Positions 8,875 through 19,162 of a stretch of 64,000 nt of DNA are shown one piece after another. A model generated the notes under the pieces. That model was not told where the DNA came from. It saw only the letters and a program-made list of their open reading frames with translations, and did not search any database. Both the position numbers and the translations under genes were made by a program. Position 1 is the stretch's first letter, and each line of letters opens with the position of its first letter. The stretch comes from Aquimarina brevivitae (GTDB lineage: Bacteria > Bacteroidota > Bacteroidia > Flavobacteriales > Flavobacteriaceae): assembly GCF_004216895.1 (NCBI RefSeq), contig NZ_SGXE01000001.1:1160208-1224207 (forward strand), written 5' to 3'.

Positions 8875-10491
8875 TTATTTATCTAGCACTAATTCTAATT
8901 CCTTATCGCTTTCGCTTGCAGTAATTTCAAATTGATTACTAGTGTTCTTAGCACCACCTGCTTTTAAGGCTCTTTCACCAGCAAAGAAAGTTTTGTGATC
9001 ATCTCCTAGATCAGAACCTGCCATTCTTTGGTGTTTTACACAAGCAACTCCTTTTCTGATTTCTTGACGTTGAACCGATCCAACGTAAGCTAACATTCCC
9101 AGGTCTCCAAAATAACCTTCTACCAAGTCATTCATATGTAATGCCGTAGTATGGTATGTGGGTAAAGTAATTAGGTGGTGGAATATACCTGCCTCACGCG
9201 ATGCAGTTTCTTGGAATGTTCTGATCAAATCATCAGCGCGATTTGCTAATTCTGTTCCATCATATTTTACGTCCATTAATTCTTCACGCTTGTATGCAGA
9301 TGTATCTTCTCCATTCTCTACCATTAAGTCAAATGCTTGCTGACGGAAGTTGATCGTCCAGTTAAACGAAGGAGAGTTATTGTATACTAATTTTGCATTA
9401 GGTACTTTTTCTCTGATTCTGTTTACCATATGTGCGATTTGCTTCACATTAGGTGTCGGTGTTTCAATCCACAATAAATCAGCACCATTTTCAAGACTTG
9501 TAACGCAGTCTAAAACTACACGGTCTATGTTAGATCCTTCTTTAAACTTATATAGTCCGTTAGGTAATCTTACTGGTCGAACTAACTTACCATCTCTCTT
9601 TAATAGAATATCGTTGTCTTCTACCTGATCCATTGTTACTTCTTCAGCTTCGATAAAATCAATGTATTGAGAAGCTAAATCACCTTTTTCTTGAGATACC
9701 GGTACTTTTTGGGTTAAACCAGCACCTTCAGAGTCGGTTCTGGCAACGATAATACCTTCTTCTACTCCTAATTCTAAAAATGCATATCTAAGTGCATTTA
9801 GTTTAGCGATAAAGTCTTCGTGTGGTACAGTCACTTTACCATCCTGGTGACCACATTGCTTAGCATCAGATACTTGATTTTCAATCTGAAGCGCACAAGC
9901 ACCAGCTTCAATCATTTTCTTTGCTAATAGGTATGTTGCTTCTTCGTTACCAAATCCAGCATCAATATCAGCAATAATTGGCACTACATGAGTTTCAAAA
10001 TTATCGATTTGATCCTGTACATCTTCACCAGCATCTAAACGACGGAATAAATCATTTAATTCAACAGCATCTGCCTGACGTAAAAAGGTATATATTTCTT
10101 CAATTAATTTAGGCACTGAAGTCTTTTCGTGCATAGACTGATCAGGTAATGGCCCCAATTCAGAACGTAACGCTGCAACCATCCAACCCGATAAATACAA
10201 ATAGGTTTTATCTGTAGTACCTTGATGTTTTTTAACGGCAATCATTTTTTGTTGCGCCACAAATCCGTGCCAGCATCCTAGTGATTGCGTGTAATTAGCG
10301 CTATCGGCATCATATGCAGCCATATCCTTTCGCATAATTGCTGCAGTATACTTAGCGATGTCTAATCCGGTTTTAAATCTGTTTTGTGTTGCAATACGCG
10401 CTGCATTTTCTGGGGTAATTGTTGCCCAGGTGTTTCCGTGCTTTGCTTTTAAGTTGCGTACAGTGTCAAGTACTGAAGTGTAAGTTGCCAT
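8875..10491 (-). CDS. aceA: Isocitrate lyase
   Basis: Splits isocitrate into glyoxylate and succinate, the committing glyoxylate-bypass step. The catalytic loop is present as KQCGHQDGK, preceded by a metal-binding acidic stretch IIADIDAGFGNEEATY. NNSPSFNW, typical of ICL, follows later. The 538 residues correspond to the longer bacterial subgroup. It is the first gene of an aceA-aceB operon and is transcribed away from an XRE/DUF2083 regulator across a 200-bp gap holding a good promoter and a perfect palindrome. That arrangement implies local transcriptional control by the neighbour, by analogy with RamB-type regulators of glyoxylate genes in actinobacteria. Confidence 0.96.
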   Translation of the reverse strand: MATYTSVLDTVRNLKAKHGNTWATITPENAARIATQNRFKTGLDIAKYTAAIMRKDMAAYDADSANYTQSLGCWHGFVAQQKMIAVKKHQGTTDKTYLYLSGWMVAALRSELGPLPDQSMHEKTSVPKLIEEIYTFLRQADAVELNDLFRRLDAGEDVQDQIDNFETHVVPIIADIDAGFGNEEATYLLAKKMIEAGACALQIENQVSDAKQCGHQDGKVTVPHEDFIAKLNALRYAFLELGVEEGIIVARTDSEGAGLTQKVPVSQEKGDLASQYIDFIEAEEVTMDQVEDNDILLKRDGKLVRPVRLPNGLYKFKEGSNIDRVVLDCVTSLENGADLLWIETPTPNVKQIAHMVNRIREKVPNAKLVYNNSPSFNWTINFRQQAFDLMVENGEDTSAYKREELMDVKYDGTELANRADDLIRTFQETASREAGIFHHLITLPTYHTTALHMNDLVEGYFGDLGMLAYVGSVQRQEIRKGVACVKHQRMAGSDLGDDHKTFFAGERALKAGGAKNTSNQFEITASESDKELELVLDK

Positions 10492-10592
10492 AATATTGTT
10501 CTTTAAAAATTAATTTGGGATTAATGCTGTTATACGTTCTTAATCACCTTGTTTTTCTCAAGCTGTAATCGGCTATTTGATTAATTATAGGA

Positions 10593-10623
10593 CAATATTA
10601 AAAAAAAGTTTTTTATAAAACAA
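10593..10623 (-). promoter_or_regulatory. Promoter of the aceA-aceB operon
   Basis: On the minus strand a TTG (10621-10623) is followed after 20 nt by TAATATTG (10593-10600), close to the Bacteroidota consensus TAnnTTTG. The first base of the adjacent 14-bp palindrome coincides with the -33 element. Confidence 0.6.
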
Positions 10624-10636
10624 GCGAACGTTCGCT
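10623..10636. promoter_or_regulatory. Perfect 14-bp palindrome, candidate operator for the XRE regulator
   Basis: AGCGAACGTTCGCT is its own reverse complement. It is markedly more GC-rich than the AT-rich intergenic DNA and sits at the upstream edge of the aceA -33 element, 56 bp before the divergent regulator gene. The position suits an activator of aceA or a repressor of both genes. Confidence 0.6.
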
Positions 10637-10679
10637 AAATGTGAATTTTTTCTTTTTTCCTTTTTTACGCAAAAAACAT

Positions 10680-10687
10680 TATTTTTG
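10680..10687 (+). promoter_or_regulatory. -7 element of the XRE regulator gene, possibly giving a leaderless mRNA
   Basis: TATTTTTG matches TAnnTTTG and ends only 4 nt before the ATG at 10692, so transcription would begin at or next to the start codon. Confidence 0.4.
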
Positions 10688-10691
10688 AGTT

Positions 10692-12173
10692 ATGGCAATA
10701 GAAGAAGAATACATCAGGCTTATTTTTGGCTTGAAAATCAAGCAGATACGAACCGATAAGGATTTGTCTTTATTTGGATTATCTAAGTTAAGTGGATTGT
10801 CTAAGTCCTATCTTAATGAAATAGAAAAGGGAAAGAAATATCCTAAAACGGATAAAATTATTAAGCTTTCAGAAACTTTAGAGGTGCCTTATGACCAATT
10901 AGTTTCGTTGAAACTGGATAAAAATCTTGCCCCGATTGGAGAAATTTTACAATCTGGGATACTGGATGAAATTCCTTTAGAGCTTTTTGGGATACAACAA
11001 AGTGATTTAATTGATATTATAGCGAATGCTCCATCTAAGGTAAATGCTTTTATCAGTACTATTATTGAAATTGCACAGCACTATAATATGAGTAGGGAGG
11101 GATTTTATTTGGCCTCTTTGCGTTCTTATCAAGAAGCGCATAATAATTATTTTAAAGATCTGGAAGAAACGGTTATTCGGTTTGCAAATTCTTATCAAAT
11201 AGATTTAGAAGGTAATATTACTGCTGAGGAGCTCAAAGAAATTCTGACTGAAGAATTTGGATATACTATTAATCTAGGAGGTATCCCAAAACAAGAAGAA
11301 TTAGAAAACCTACGCTGTGTATTTATTCCCAAAACAAGAACGCTCTTACTATCGGATCGTGTTGATGAAGCGCAAAAGACCTTCATTTTTGCCAAAGAGT
11401 TAGGTTATCAATATTTAGAAATTAAAGAAAGGCCCTATACCTTTAGTTGGATAAAATATAATGACTTTGAAGAGGTACTAAATAATTTTTATGCTTCTTA
11501 TTTTGCCGGAGCCTTAATTATTCCGAGAAATCACCTGAAAAATAATTTGAAAAAGTTGTTTGAACCTCAACAGTTTTCTGAGACGATCTTTCATGAGATT
11601 ATGGGGCTATACAATGCTTCACCAGAGTCATTTTATCAGCGATTGACCAATATATTACCAAAGGACTTTGGTATGCAGAATGTATTCTTTTTGCGATTTA
11701 CACATAAAAAAGGAACCGAAAAATACAATTTGGTCAAGGAACTTCATATTACGCATCAGCAGCAGCCACGCGCCAATGAAATCAATGAACATTATTGTCG
11801 CCGTTGGATGGCTATTAAAACGCTACAGCGCACCGTTGACGAAAAGTTAGACTATGCGTTCAATATACAGATATCGGATTATGTAGATACAGATCAACAG
11901 TACTTAGTATTTACCTCTGCAACACCAGATCCGTTTAGAGAAGACTATTATAGAAGTATTGGTATTGGTTTTTTAATTTCTCCTGCATTGGAGAAAAAAA
12001 TAAAGTTCGTTAATGATCCTAAGATCCCTAAGGTCAAAGTGGGAGTAACCTGCGAAACTTGTTCATTGCAGGATTGTGAGGTTCGAAAGGCACCGCCAAA
12101 GCGAATTATAGCGAAGGAGAAAAACAAAAAGACTGCAAAGCTTGTCAACGAATTAATTAAGGCGTATTCTTAA
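10692..12173 (+). CDS. XRE-family transcriptional regulator with DUF2083 (RamB/ScfR-like short-chain fatty-acyl regulator)
   Basis: 493-residue cytoplasmic regulator. An N-terminal helix-turn-helix (about residues 9-62, LSKLSGLSKSYLNEIEKGKKYP) is followed by a middle region related to the ImmA/IrrE-like fold but without an HExxH protease motif in the expected place. The C-terminal DUF2083-type domain contains the cysteine set CETCSLQDC (Cys454, 457, 462) that typifies the RamB/ScfR group. It diverges from aceA-aceB. Related actinobacterial proteins control acetate and glyoxylate metabolism, so regulation of this operon is a well-supported inference. The likely target is the palindrome at 10623-10636. 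The cysteines could bind metal or sense redox state. Confidence 0.85.
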   Translation: MAIEEEYIRLIFGLKIKQIRTDKDLSLFGLSKLSGLSKSYLNEIEKGKKYPKTDKIIKLSETLEVPYDQLVSLKLDKNLAPIGEILQSGILDEIPLELFGIQQSDLIDIIANAPSKVNAFISTIIEIAQHYNMSREGFYLASLRSYQEAHNNYFKDLEETVIRFANSYQIDLEGNITAEELKEILTEEFGYTINLGGIPKQEELENLRCVFIPKTRTLLLSDRVDEAQKTFIFAKELGYQYLEIKERPYTFSWIKYNDFEEVLNNFYASYFAGALIIPRNHLKNNLKKLFEPQQFSETIFHEIMGLYNASPESFYQRLTNILPKDFGMQNVFFLRFTHKKGTEKYNLVKELHITHQQQPRANEINEHYCRRWMAIKTLQRTVDEKLDYAFNIQISDYVDTDQQYLVFTSATPDPFREDYYRSIGIGFLISPALEKKIKFVNDPKIPKVKVGVTCETCSLQDCEVRKAPPKRIIAKEKNKKTAKLVNELIKAYS

Positions 12174-12195
12174 AGGTATTAATTTATCTAAATGT

Positions 12196-12229
12196 AAAAA
12201 CCCTGCTCTGAACAAAGAGCAGGGTTTTT
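12196..12229. terminator. Bidirectional intrinsic terminator
   Basis: Stem CCCTGCTCT / AGAGCAGGG with flanking A5 and T5 runs, between the convergent regulator gene and groEL. Confidence 0.9.
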
Positions 12230-12259
12230 AATATGTGTTTTAATTTCCGAAATGAAATA

Positions 12260-13909
<1,650 letters not shown>

Positions 13910-14000
13910 TTAATTTTTTTGAATTGATTGCTCAATGTGATCCTGTTAGCTATTGCGAACTAGGACATTTTTAGGTTAGTAATTAAGTTAAGAGTGAAAT

Positions 14001-14276
14001 TTACACGATAGCAAGGATGTCATCCTCTCGCATAATTAGGTAATCTTTTCCATCTAATTTTAATTCTGTACCGGCGTATTTACCATATAATACAGTATCA
14101 CCCACTTTTACAGTCATTTCGTGGTCTTTTTTACCGTTACCAACAGCTGCAATTTTACCCTTTTGAGGTTTTTCTTGAGCTGAGTCAGGGATGAATAATC
14201 CTGAAGCTGTTTTTGTTTCTGCCGGAAGAGGCTCTACTACCACACGATCCGATAGCGGTTTAATATTTAATCCCAT
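14001..14276 (-). CDS. groES: Co-chaperonin GroES (Hsp10)
   Basis: 91-residue lid of the GroEL chamber. It starts [18 protein letters not shown] and has the mobile loop [13 protein letters not shown] that binds GroEL, followed by the canonical [15 protein letters not shown] and [13 protein letters not shown] strands. It is first in the groES-groEL operon, preceded by the terminator of the secG operon and an unusual TGTCA/TGGCA-containing promoter region. Confidence 0.98.
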   Translation of the reverse strand: MGLNIKPLSDRVVVEPLPAETKTASGLFIPDSAQEKPQKGKIAAVGNGKKDHEMTVKVGDTVLYGKYAGTELKLDGKDYLIMREDDILAIV

Positions 14277-14345
14277 TATGATTTGATTTTATTTTTATTA
14301 TTAAAATTTAAATGAAATATTCTGTTGCCTGTTATTCAGAAATTA

Positions 14346-14367
14346 TGCCACGTCAATTATACTGACA
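14346..14367 (-). promoter_or_regulatory. Candidate groES promoter/heat-shock control region
   Basis: On the minus strand this reads TGTCA, then GTATAA, TTGACG and TGGCA, about 70 bp before the groES start. GTCA and TGAC form a short inverted repeat around GTATAAT. No CIRCE element (TTAGCACTC inverted repeat) is visible. It may be a specialised stress promoter; the protein that recognises it is not known from sequence alone. Confidence 0.35.
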
Positions 14368-14376
14368 AATTGAAAT

Positions 14377-14411
14377 AAAAAATGCCGACTTGTCATAAAG
14401 TCGGCATTTTT
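14377..14411 (-). terminator. Terminator of the miaB-secG operon
   Basis: Stem ATGCCGACT / AGTCGGCAT with flanking A- and T-runs lies directly after secG in its direction of transcription and insulates groES from it. Confidence 0.88.
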
Positions 14412-14434
14412 AAAAGTTAGTTCTTTATCAAGGA

Positions 14435-14755
14435 CTATTCGTTTGTTTCGTTTTCTGGGTTTACAGGAGCTGTTTGAACAGGTACTTGATCTGTATCTAC
14501 CTGTGATTCTGCTGTAGTGTCACTCATCAAATTGATATTGGATAGCAGGATAAGTACTAAAAGTAATGTAGCTAGTGCCCACGTACTTTTGTCTAAAAAG
14601 TCTGTAGTCTTTTTTACACCACCTAACTGCTGACCAGCGCCTCCACCAAAAGAAGAAGATAACCCTCCACCTTTAGGATTTTGTACCATAATTACTACAA
14701 TAAGTAGAAATGACACAATGACGATAAGACCTAAAAAAATTGTAAACGTTGTCAT
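14435..14755 (-). CDS. secG: Preprotein translocase subunit SecG
   Basis: Small inner-membrane subunit of the SecYEG channel that stimulates SecA-driven export. The 106-residue protein has two membrane helices (about 4-24 and 54-76) joined by the diagnostic loop VQNPKGGGLSSSFGGGAGQQ. A short Asp/Glu/Pro-rich C-terminal tail follows, as is common in Bacteroidota. It is last in the miaB operon, 9 bp after the TPR gene, and is followed by a strong terminator. Confidence 0.95.
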   Translation of the reverse strand: MTTFTIFLGLIVIVSFLLIVVIMVQNPKGGGLSSSFGGGAGQQLGGVKKTTDFLDKSTWALATLLLVLILLSNINLMSDTTAESQVDTDQVPVQTAPVNPENETNE

Positions 14756-14764
14756 TAGTATATG

Positions 14765-15709
14765 TTATTTATTTTCTTGTAACTTTTCTATTGCCCGAAT
14801 TTGGTCTGCAAAGAAACCACTTTTTTCGGGATTTTTCAAAATTAATATTTTATATGCTTGTATTGCTTTTTTATAGTTGTTTTGTGCAAGATAAACTTTG
14901 GCTAAAGTCTCTGTCATCAGCTCATCTGGAGCTATTTGATTATCTTTAGCTAAGTTTTTAATAGCTGAGTTTTTAGCTGCAGGTTTAATTTTGGGATTAT
15001 TCGCAATAAAATCATCTATCAATTCGAATTTCTTTTCGATCGGAATGTTAGTTGTCGTGGTATCCGTTGATGTCGTATCTGATTGAGTTTCCTTGATATC
15101 TGTTTTTTCTTCTTTAGCTGGCTCGGATTCCCTTTCAATTGGTGCTGCATTCGTTAAGCGCAACCACTCAACAAAAGAGTGATTTTCCTTCTTATCAAAC
15201 TCCAGCGGGCTGTTGATTTTCAAAATCGCTTTTGGATCTTCTGTAACACCTTCTTCTGTAACACCTTCTTCCTCCTGGCTACTTACTTGCTGCTCTTTAT
15301 CTTCTTCCGTAGCATTGGTAAAAAGCGAAGGGTCCAAAACTTCTTCAGCTTCTTCGATGTTCATTTTTACAGCCTCGTCAATTGAAATGCGTTCTAAAAC
15401 CTTGATTTCTTCGGCATCAATTACAGCGATATCTTCTTTCTTCGGTTTTTCTTTGGTTATTTCACTTTCAGTAAAAGAAGATGATGTGATAAAGTCAAAT
15501 AAAACTTCGCGATCTATAGTATAGGCTGCAGTTTTTCGTAACTCTTGATTATATCGGTAACTTTGTTGATCTTTTAATAGCTTTAGTGACAGCACTCGTG
15601 CAGCTTGAAAATAAGGAAAAGTAGCAATTAACTTCTCCAGATCTTTGATTTGATCTTTTTTTAGCTTTTCTGGGCTATTGAGCAAATATGTAAGTTCTTT
15701 GGCTGTCAA
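14765..15709 (-). CDS. Tetratricopeptide-like protein of unknown function
   Basis: 314 residues, cytoplasmic by sequence because no signal peptide is visible. The N-terminal part (LNSPEKLKKDQIKDLEKLIATFPYF) and the C-terminal part (AKVYLAQNNYKKAIQAYKILILKNP) look like helical TPR-type repeats. They flank a very acidic, low-complexity centre rich in Glu, Thr and Asp. Within the centre is a 15-bp tandem duplication (15242-15271) giving EEGVTEEGVTED. It lies 31 bp after lptE and 9 bp before secG. The position between LPS-assembly and Sec genes suggests an envelope-related scaffold, but no function can be assigned. Confidence 0.7.
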   Translation of the reverse strand: MTAKELTYLLNSPEKLKKDQIKDLEKLIATFPYFQAARVLSLKLLKDQQSYRYNQELRKTAAYTIDREVLFDFITSSSFTESEITKEKPKKEDIAVIDAEEIKVLERISIDEAVKMNIEEAEEVLDPSLFTNATEEDKEQQVSSQEEEGVTEEGVTEDPKAILKINSPLEFDKKENHSFVEWLRLTNAAPIERESEPAKEEKTDIKETQSDTTSTDTTTTNIPIEKKFELIDDFIANNPKIKPAAKNSAIKNLAKDNQIAPDELMTETLAKVYLAQNNYKKAIQAYKILILKNPEKSGFFADQIRAIEKLQENK

Positions 15710-15740
15710 AGCAATTTATTCTTTTTTGAAATTAACTGTA

Positions 15741-16280
15741 TTACCACCTTGCTAAGGTTGCATTAAATATATCTTGAGTCAATCTCGTATATATCTCATC
15801 CAGTGCCTCTTGTTGGATTTCATTTTCAGTTCGTGCTGCATCAAAGTCATAGAAAAATGAAAATCGCTGTTCTAAATCTTGTTTTGGATCTTTACTGTCA
15901 TAGAATCGTACATTAACCGCAATTGTCAATCTACTTTGGGCAGCTGTACTTTGAGAAGTAGCTGTCATAGGAGCTACGTTATACTGTACAATCTCTCCTT
16001 CATATACAATATCGCCGTTTGTGGTAACCAAGGTAAGGTTGGTTTGATCTTGTATAAGGTCTTGTAGCTCATTGGTAAAACGTTGGTCAATTCCTGGTCG
16101 AACGATAGGTGCTTGATTTTGAAAAAAGTTTACCTGAAAGGTCTTGACCTCAGGCGAAACAGAAATACCTGTAAATGAGTACGCGCCACAACTATAAATG
16201 CTGACGGCTACTGCTAATAATACTATAGAAGCTAAAAAGTTTTTCACTAGTTTTAATTTGGCTTTGATTTGAAACGGCAA
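15741..16280 (-). CDS. lptE: LPS-assembly lipoprotein LptE
   Basis: Outer-membrane lipoprotein that plugs LptD during delivery of lipopolysaccharide to the cell surface. Of its 179 residues, an N-terminal hydrophobic helix ends in the lipobox SIYSC (Cys31) followed by GAYSFTG, a hallmark of Bacteroidota LptE. The body has the expected pattern: FTNELQDLIQ, then a beta-rich segment and a terminal RLTQDIFNATLARW. The start may lie a few codons downstream because the signal is preceded by about 15 polar residues. It sits 29 bp after the sigma54-type regulator gene. Confidence 0.88.
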   Translation of the reverse strand: MPFQIKAKLKLVKNFLASIVLLAVAVSIYSCGAYSFTGISVSPEVKTFQVNFFQNQAPIVRPGIDQRFTNELQDLIQDQTNLTLVTTNGDIVYEGEIVQYNVAPMTATSQSTAAQSRLTIAVNVRFYDSKDPKQDLEQRFSFFYDFDAARTENEIQQEALDEIYTRLTQDIFNATLARW

Positions 16281-16309
16281 ATAAAGATAAGTACCTTATC
16301 CTTTACTAG

Positions 16310-17575
16310 TTACAAATCATATTGTTTTATTTTTCTATAAAGCGTTCGTTCACTTATTCCTAATTCTTCGGCTGCGGCTTTTCGTTTTCCGTTGTGCCGC
16401 TCTAATGATTTTTTGATGAGTTCGATTTCTTTATCTTGTAAGGATAGTGTTTCTTCTTCCTCGATTTCTTCAGCAAAATGATATTTATCTTCTTCTGGTT
16501 TGGGTTGAGGTGCGGGGTTTTCAATTTGTAATAACTCCGCTGGTTGTTGGCTAACGGGTTCTTCGTAAGCTATTTCTTCCTCATCATCATCCCCATAAAT
16601 TTTTCGGATTAAATTTTCATTATCTTTCTGTACCTGTTGAGAGTTACCACTTCGCATGAGCTCCATGGTTAGTTTCTTTAGGTCATTAAGATCATTTTTC
16701 ATATCAAAGAGTACCTTGTACAATATCTCTCTTTCGTTACTAAAATCACTTTCTTGCTTTTTATTGGCAATAATTGCGGGTAGGTTACTACCAATATTTG
16801 GTAGATAACCACTCAGTACACTGGCGGTGATTGTTCTGTTTTGTTCAAGGACTGATATTTGCTCAGCAATGTTGCGTAATTGCCTGATGTTACCGCTCCA
16901 GTGGTATTTTTCTAGCAATAATACCGCATCGTCTTCCAAGCGAATGGTAGGCATTTTATATTTGGTTGCAAAATCAGAAGCAAACTTTCTAAATAACAAA
17001 TGAATGTCTTCTTTTCGTTCTCGCAGAGGTGGCAACATAATTTCTACAGTGCTAAGCCGGTAGTATAGATCTTCTCTAAACTTTTCTTTTTTGATAGCCT
17101 CAAACATATTAACGTTTGTTGCAGCAACAATGCGGACATTAGTTTTTTGGACTTTAGAAGATCCAACTTTAATAAATTCTCCGTTTTCTAAAACACGAAG
17201 AAGTCTAACCTGTGTAGTAAGCGGTAATTCTCCTACTTCATCTAAAAAGATAGTTCCCCCATCGGCTACTTCAAAGTAACCGCTTCGGGTTTGAGTAGCT
17301 CCTGTAAAGGCTCCTTTTTCGTGGCCAAAAAGTTCGCTATCTATAGTACCCTCAGGTATTGCTCCACAGTTTACGGCGATATATTTGCCGTGCTTGCGAT
17401 GCGAAAGCGAATGAATAATCTTAGGAACACTTTCTTTACCAACACCGCTTTCTCCAGTGACCAATACAGAAATATCCGTAGGTGATACCTGAATGGCTTT
17501 TTCGATAGCTCGATTTAACTTAGGGTCATTCCCTATAATACCAAAGCGTTGTTTTATGGCCTGAACTGATTCCAT
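16310..17575 (-). CDS. Sigma-54-dependent activator lacking a sensory domain
   Basis: 421-residue AAA+ transcription activator. It begins almost directly with the sigma54-interaction domain: Walker A GESGVGKES, sigma54-contacting loop GAFTGA, Walker B GGTIFLDEVGEL, and LPPLRERKEDIHLL. A Fis-type helix-turn-helix closes the protein (GKRKAAAEELGISERTLYRKIKQYDL region). There is no receiver, GAF or PAS domain in front. Instead, an acidic linker of about 120 residues, rich in Glu, Gln and Pro, separates AAA+ and DNA-binding domains. The key residues look intact, so it should still work with RpoN. It lies between miaB and lptE in a five-gene operon, a curious place for a global activator. Confidence 0.93.
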   Translation of the reverse strand: MESVQAIKQRFGIIGNDPKLNRAIEKAIQVSPTDISVLVTGESGVGKESVPKIIHSLSHRKHGKYIAVNCGAIPEGTIDSELFGHEKGAFTGATQTRSGYFEVADGGTIFLDEVGELPLTTQVRLLRVLENGEFIKVGSSKVQKTNVRIVAATNVNMFEAIKKEKFREDLYYRLSTVEIMLPPLRERKEDIHLLFRKFASDFATKYKMPTIRLEDDAVLLLEKYHWSGNIRQLRNIAEQISVLEQNRTITASVLSGYLPNIGSNLPAIIANKKQESDFSNEREILYKVLFDMKNDLNDLKKLTMELMRSGNSQQVQKDNENLIRKIYGDDDEEEIAYEEPVSQQPAELLQIENPAPQPKPEEDKYHFAEEIEEEETLSLQDKEIELIKKSLERHNGKRKAAAEELGISERTLYRKIKQYDL

Positions 17576-17593
17576 AGATTCGTTGATGTAATT

Positions 17594-19063
17594 TTAGTTG
17601 TTGTCGGAGTAACCTACAGCCTTACCTAGTAATGTAGCACTGGTACAATCTTCTATTTCTACCATTACAAAATCACCAATTTTATACTGTTCTTTTGGAA
17701 ATACAGCCACCGTATTTTGTGTTGTTCTTCCGCTCCAATGTTGATCTGACTTTTTAGATTCTTTTTCAATAAGAATTTCTACTGTTTTCCCCAGGTAAGC
17801 CTGGTGCCTTTCTTCGCTATGGTTCCTTTGTAATTCAATGATTTCTGCAAGTCTACGTTTTTTAACGTCTTCAGGAACGTCATCTTCCATTTTACGAGCA
17901 GCTAAGGTACCGGGTCGTTCAGAGTAAGCAAACATAAATCCATAATCGTATTTTACATACTCCATTAAGGATAGTGTGTCTTTGTGATCTTCCTCGGTTT
18001 CCGTAGGGAACCCAGTTATAATATCTTGTGATATCGCACAATCTGGGATGATTGTTTTGATGTTATCTATTAGTTCGAAATATTCCTCACGGGTGTGTAG
18101 GCGATTCATTTCTTTTAAAATACGATTGCTTCCACTTTGAATAGGCAAGTGAATATACTTGCATATATTTTTATGTTTGGCCATTACTTTGATCACATCT
18201 AAGGTCATATCCTGTGGGTTAGAGGTGGTAAAGCGTATCCTTAATTTTGGGAATTTGGCAGCAACCATATCTAATAATTTAGAAAAATTGACTGCTGTTG
18301 CTTTTTGAAAATCACTAGCTTTTTCAAAATCTTTTTTGAGACCGCCACCATACCATAAATAACTATCTACATTTTGACCTAATAAGGTGATTTCTTTAAA
18401 GTTTTTATTAACTAAATCTTCAATTTCACTAATAATACTCTGTGGATCTCTGCTTCGTTCTCTACCTCTTGTAAAAGGGACAACGCAAAATGTACACATA
18501 TTATCGCAACCCCTGGTTATCGACACAAATGCAGATACGCCGTTACTTTGTAAACGAACGGGTGCAATATCCCCATAGGTTTCTTCTTTGGATAGGATTA
18601 CGTTGACAGCATTTCTGCCGGCATCTACCTCTTCGATTAAGTTAGGTAAATCTTTATACGCATCTGGTCCCACTACTAAATCAACAATTTTTTCTTCTTC
18701 CAGAAATTTACTTTTCAATCGCTCTGCCATACATCCCAGCACGCCAACTTTCATTCTGGGATTGATTTTTTTAACGGCATTATATTTTTCTAAACGCTTT
18801 CTTACCGTTTGTTCCGCCTTTTCTCTAATCGAACAAGTGTTGACCAAAACCAAATCAGCATCTTCCAGGTTTTGGGTGGTGTTAAATCCTTCTTTAGCCA
18901 AGATAGATGCTACGATCTCACTATCGCTAAAGTTCATCTGGCAACCATAGCTCTCTATAAAGAGCTTTCGGGTATTTTCTTTATTTTGATCTAGGATTAA
19001 CGGTGTTCCCTGTATCTTTTCGTCAATTGTCTTCTCCATAAATTCATTTAATAATGGGGTCAA
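17594..19063 (-). CDS. miaB: tRNA-2-methylthio-N6-dimethylallyladenosine synthase
   Basis: Radical-SAM methylthiotransferase that adds a methylthio group at C2 of i6A37 in tRNAs reading UNN codons. Three cysteines of the UPF0004 domain are visible ([41 protein letters not shown]). The SAM cluster motif CDNMCTFC follows within [19 protein letters not shown], and a C-terminal TRAM domain ends near [16 protein letters not shown]. The length of 489 (481 from the alternative ATG at 19039) is normal for flavobacteria. It heads the miaB - sigma54 activator - lptE - TPR - secG operon, with an 18-bp gap to the next gene. Confidence 0.97.
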   Translation of the reverse strand: MTPLLNEFMEKTIDEKIQGTPLILDQNKENTRKLFIESYGCQMNFSDSEIVASILAKEGFNTTQNLEDADLVLVNTCSIREKAEQTVRKRLEKYNAVKKINPRMKVGVLGCMAERLKSKFLEEEKIVDLVVGPDAYKDLPNLIEEVDAGRNAVNVILSKEETYGDIAPVRLQSNGVSAFVSITRGCDNMCTFCVVPFTRGRERSRDPQSIISEIEDLVNKNFKEITLLGQNVDSYLWYGGGLKKDFEKASDFQKATAVNFSKLLDMVAAKFPKLRIRFTTSNPQDMTLDVIKVMAKHKNICKYIHLPIQSGSNRILKEMNRLHTREEYFELIDNIKTIIPDCAISQDIITGFPTETEEDHKDTLSLMEYVKYDYGFMFAYSERPGTLAARKMEDDVPEDVKKRRLAEIIELQRNHSEERHQAYLGKTVEILIEKESKKSDQHWSGRTTQNTVAVFPKEQYKIGDFVMVEIEDCTSATLLGKAVGYSDNN

Positions 19064-19162
19064 ATAGTTCGCAAAGATACTTTTTAATTGCTATCTGCCA
19101 AAGTGGCAGAATTTAATTTTAATAAAAAAATCATCATCTTAGCGATTTTAAAATCGATAATA

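Noticed and set aside
14441..14520. Low-complexity acidic tail of SecG as a possible separate peptide
   Set aside because: It is continuous with SecG and such tails are usual in Bacteroidota SecG.
15242..15271. 15-bp tandem duplication in the TPR-like gene
   Set aside because: It stays in frame, lies within an acidic low-complexity segment and is adequately explained as coding slippage.
19088..19162. N-terminal extension of the membrane protein gene
   Set aside because: The extra 25 residues do not resemble its start region and overlap the presumed divergent promoter zone; the ATG at 19163 fits better.
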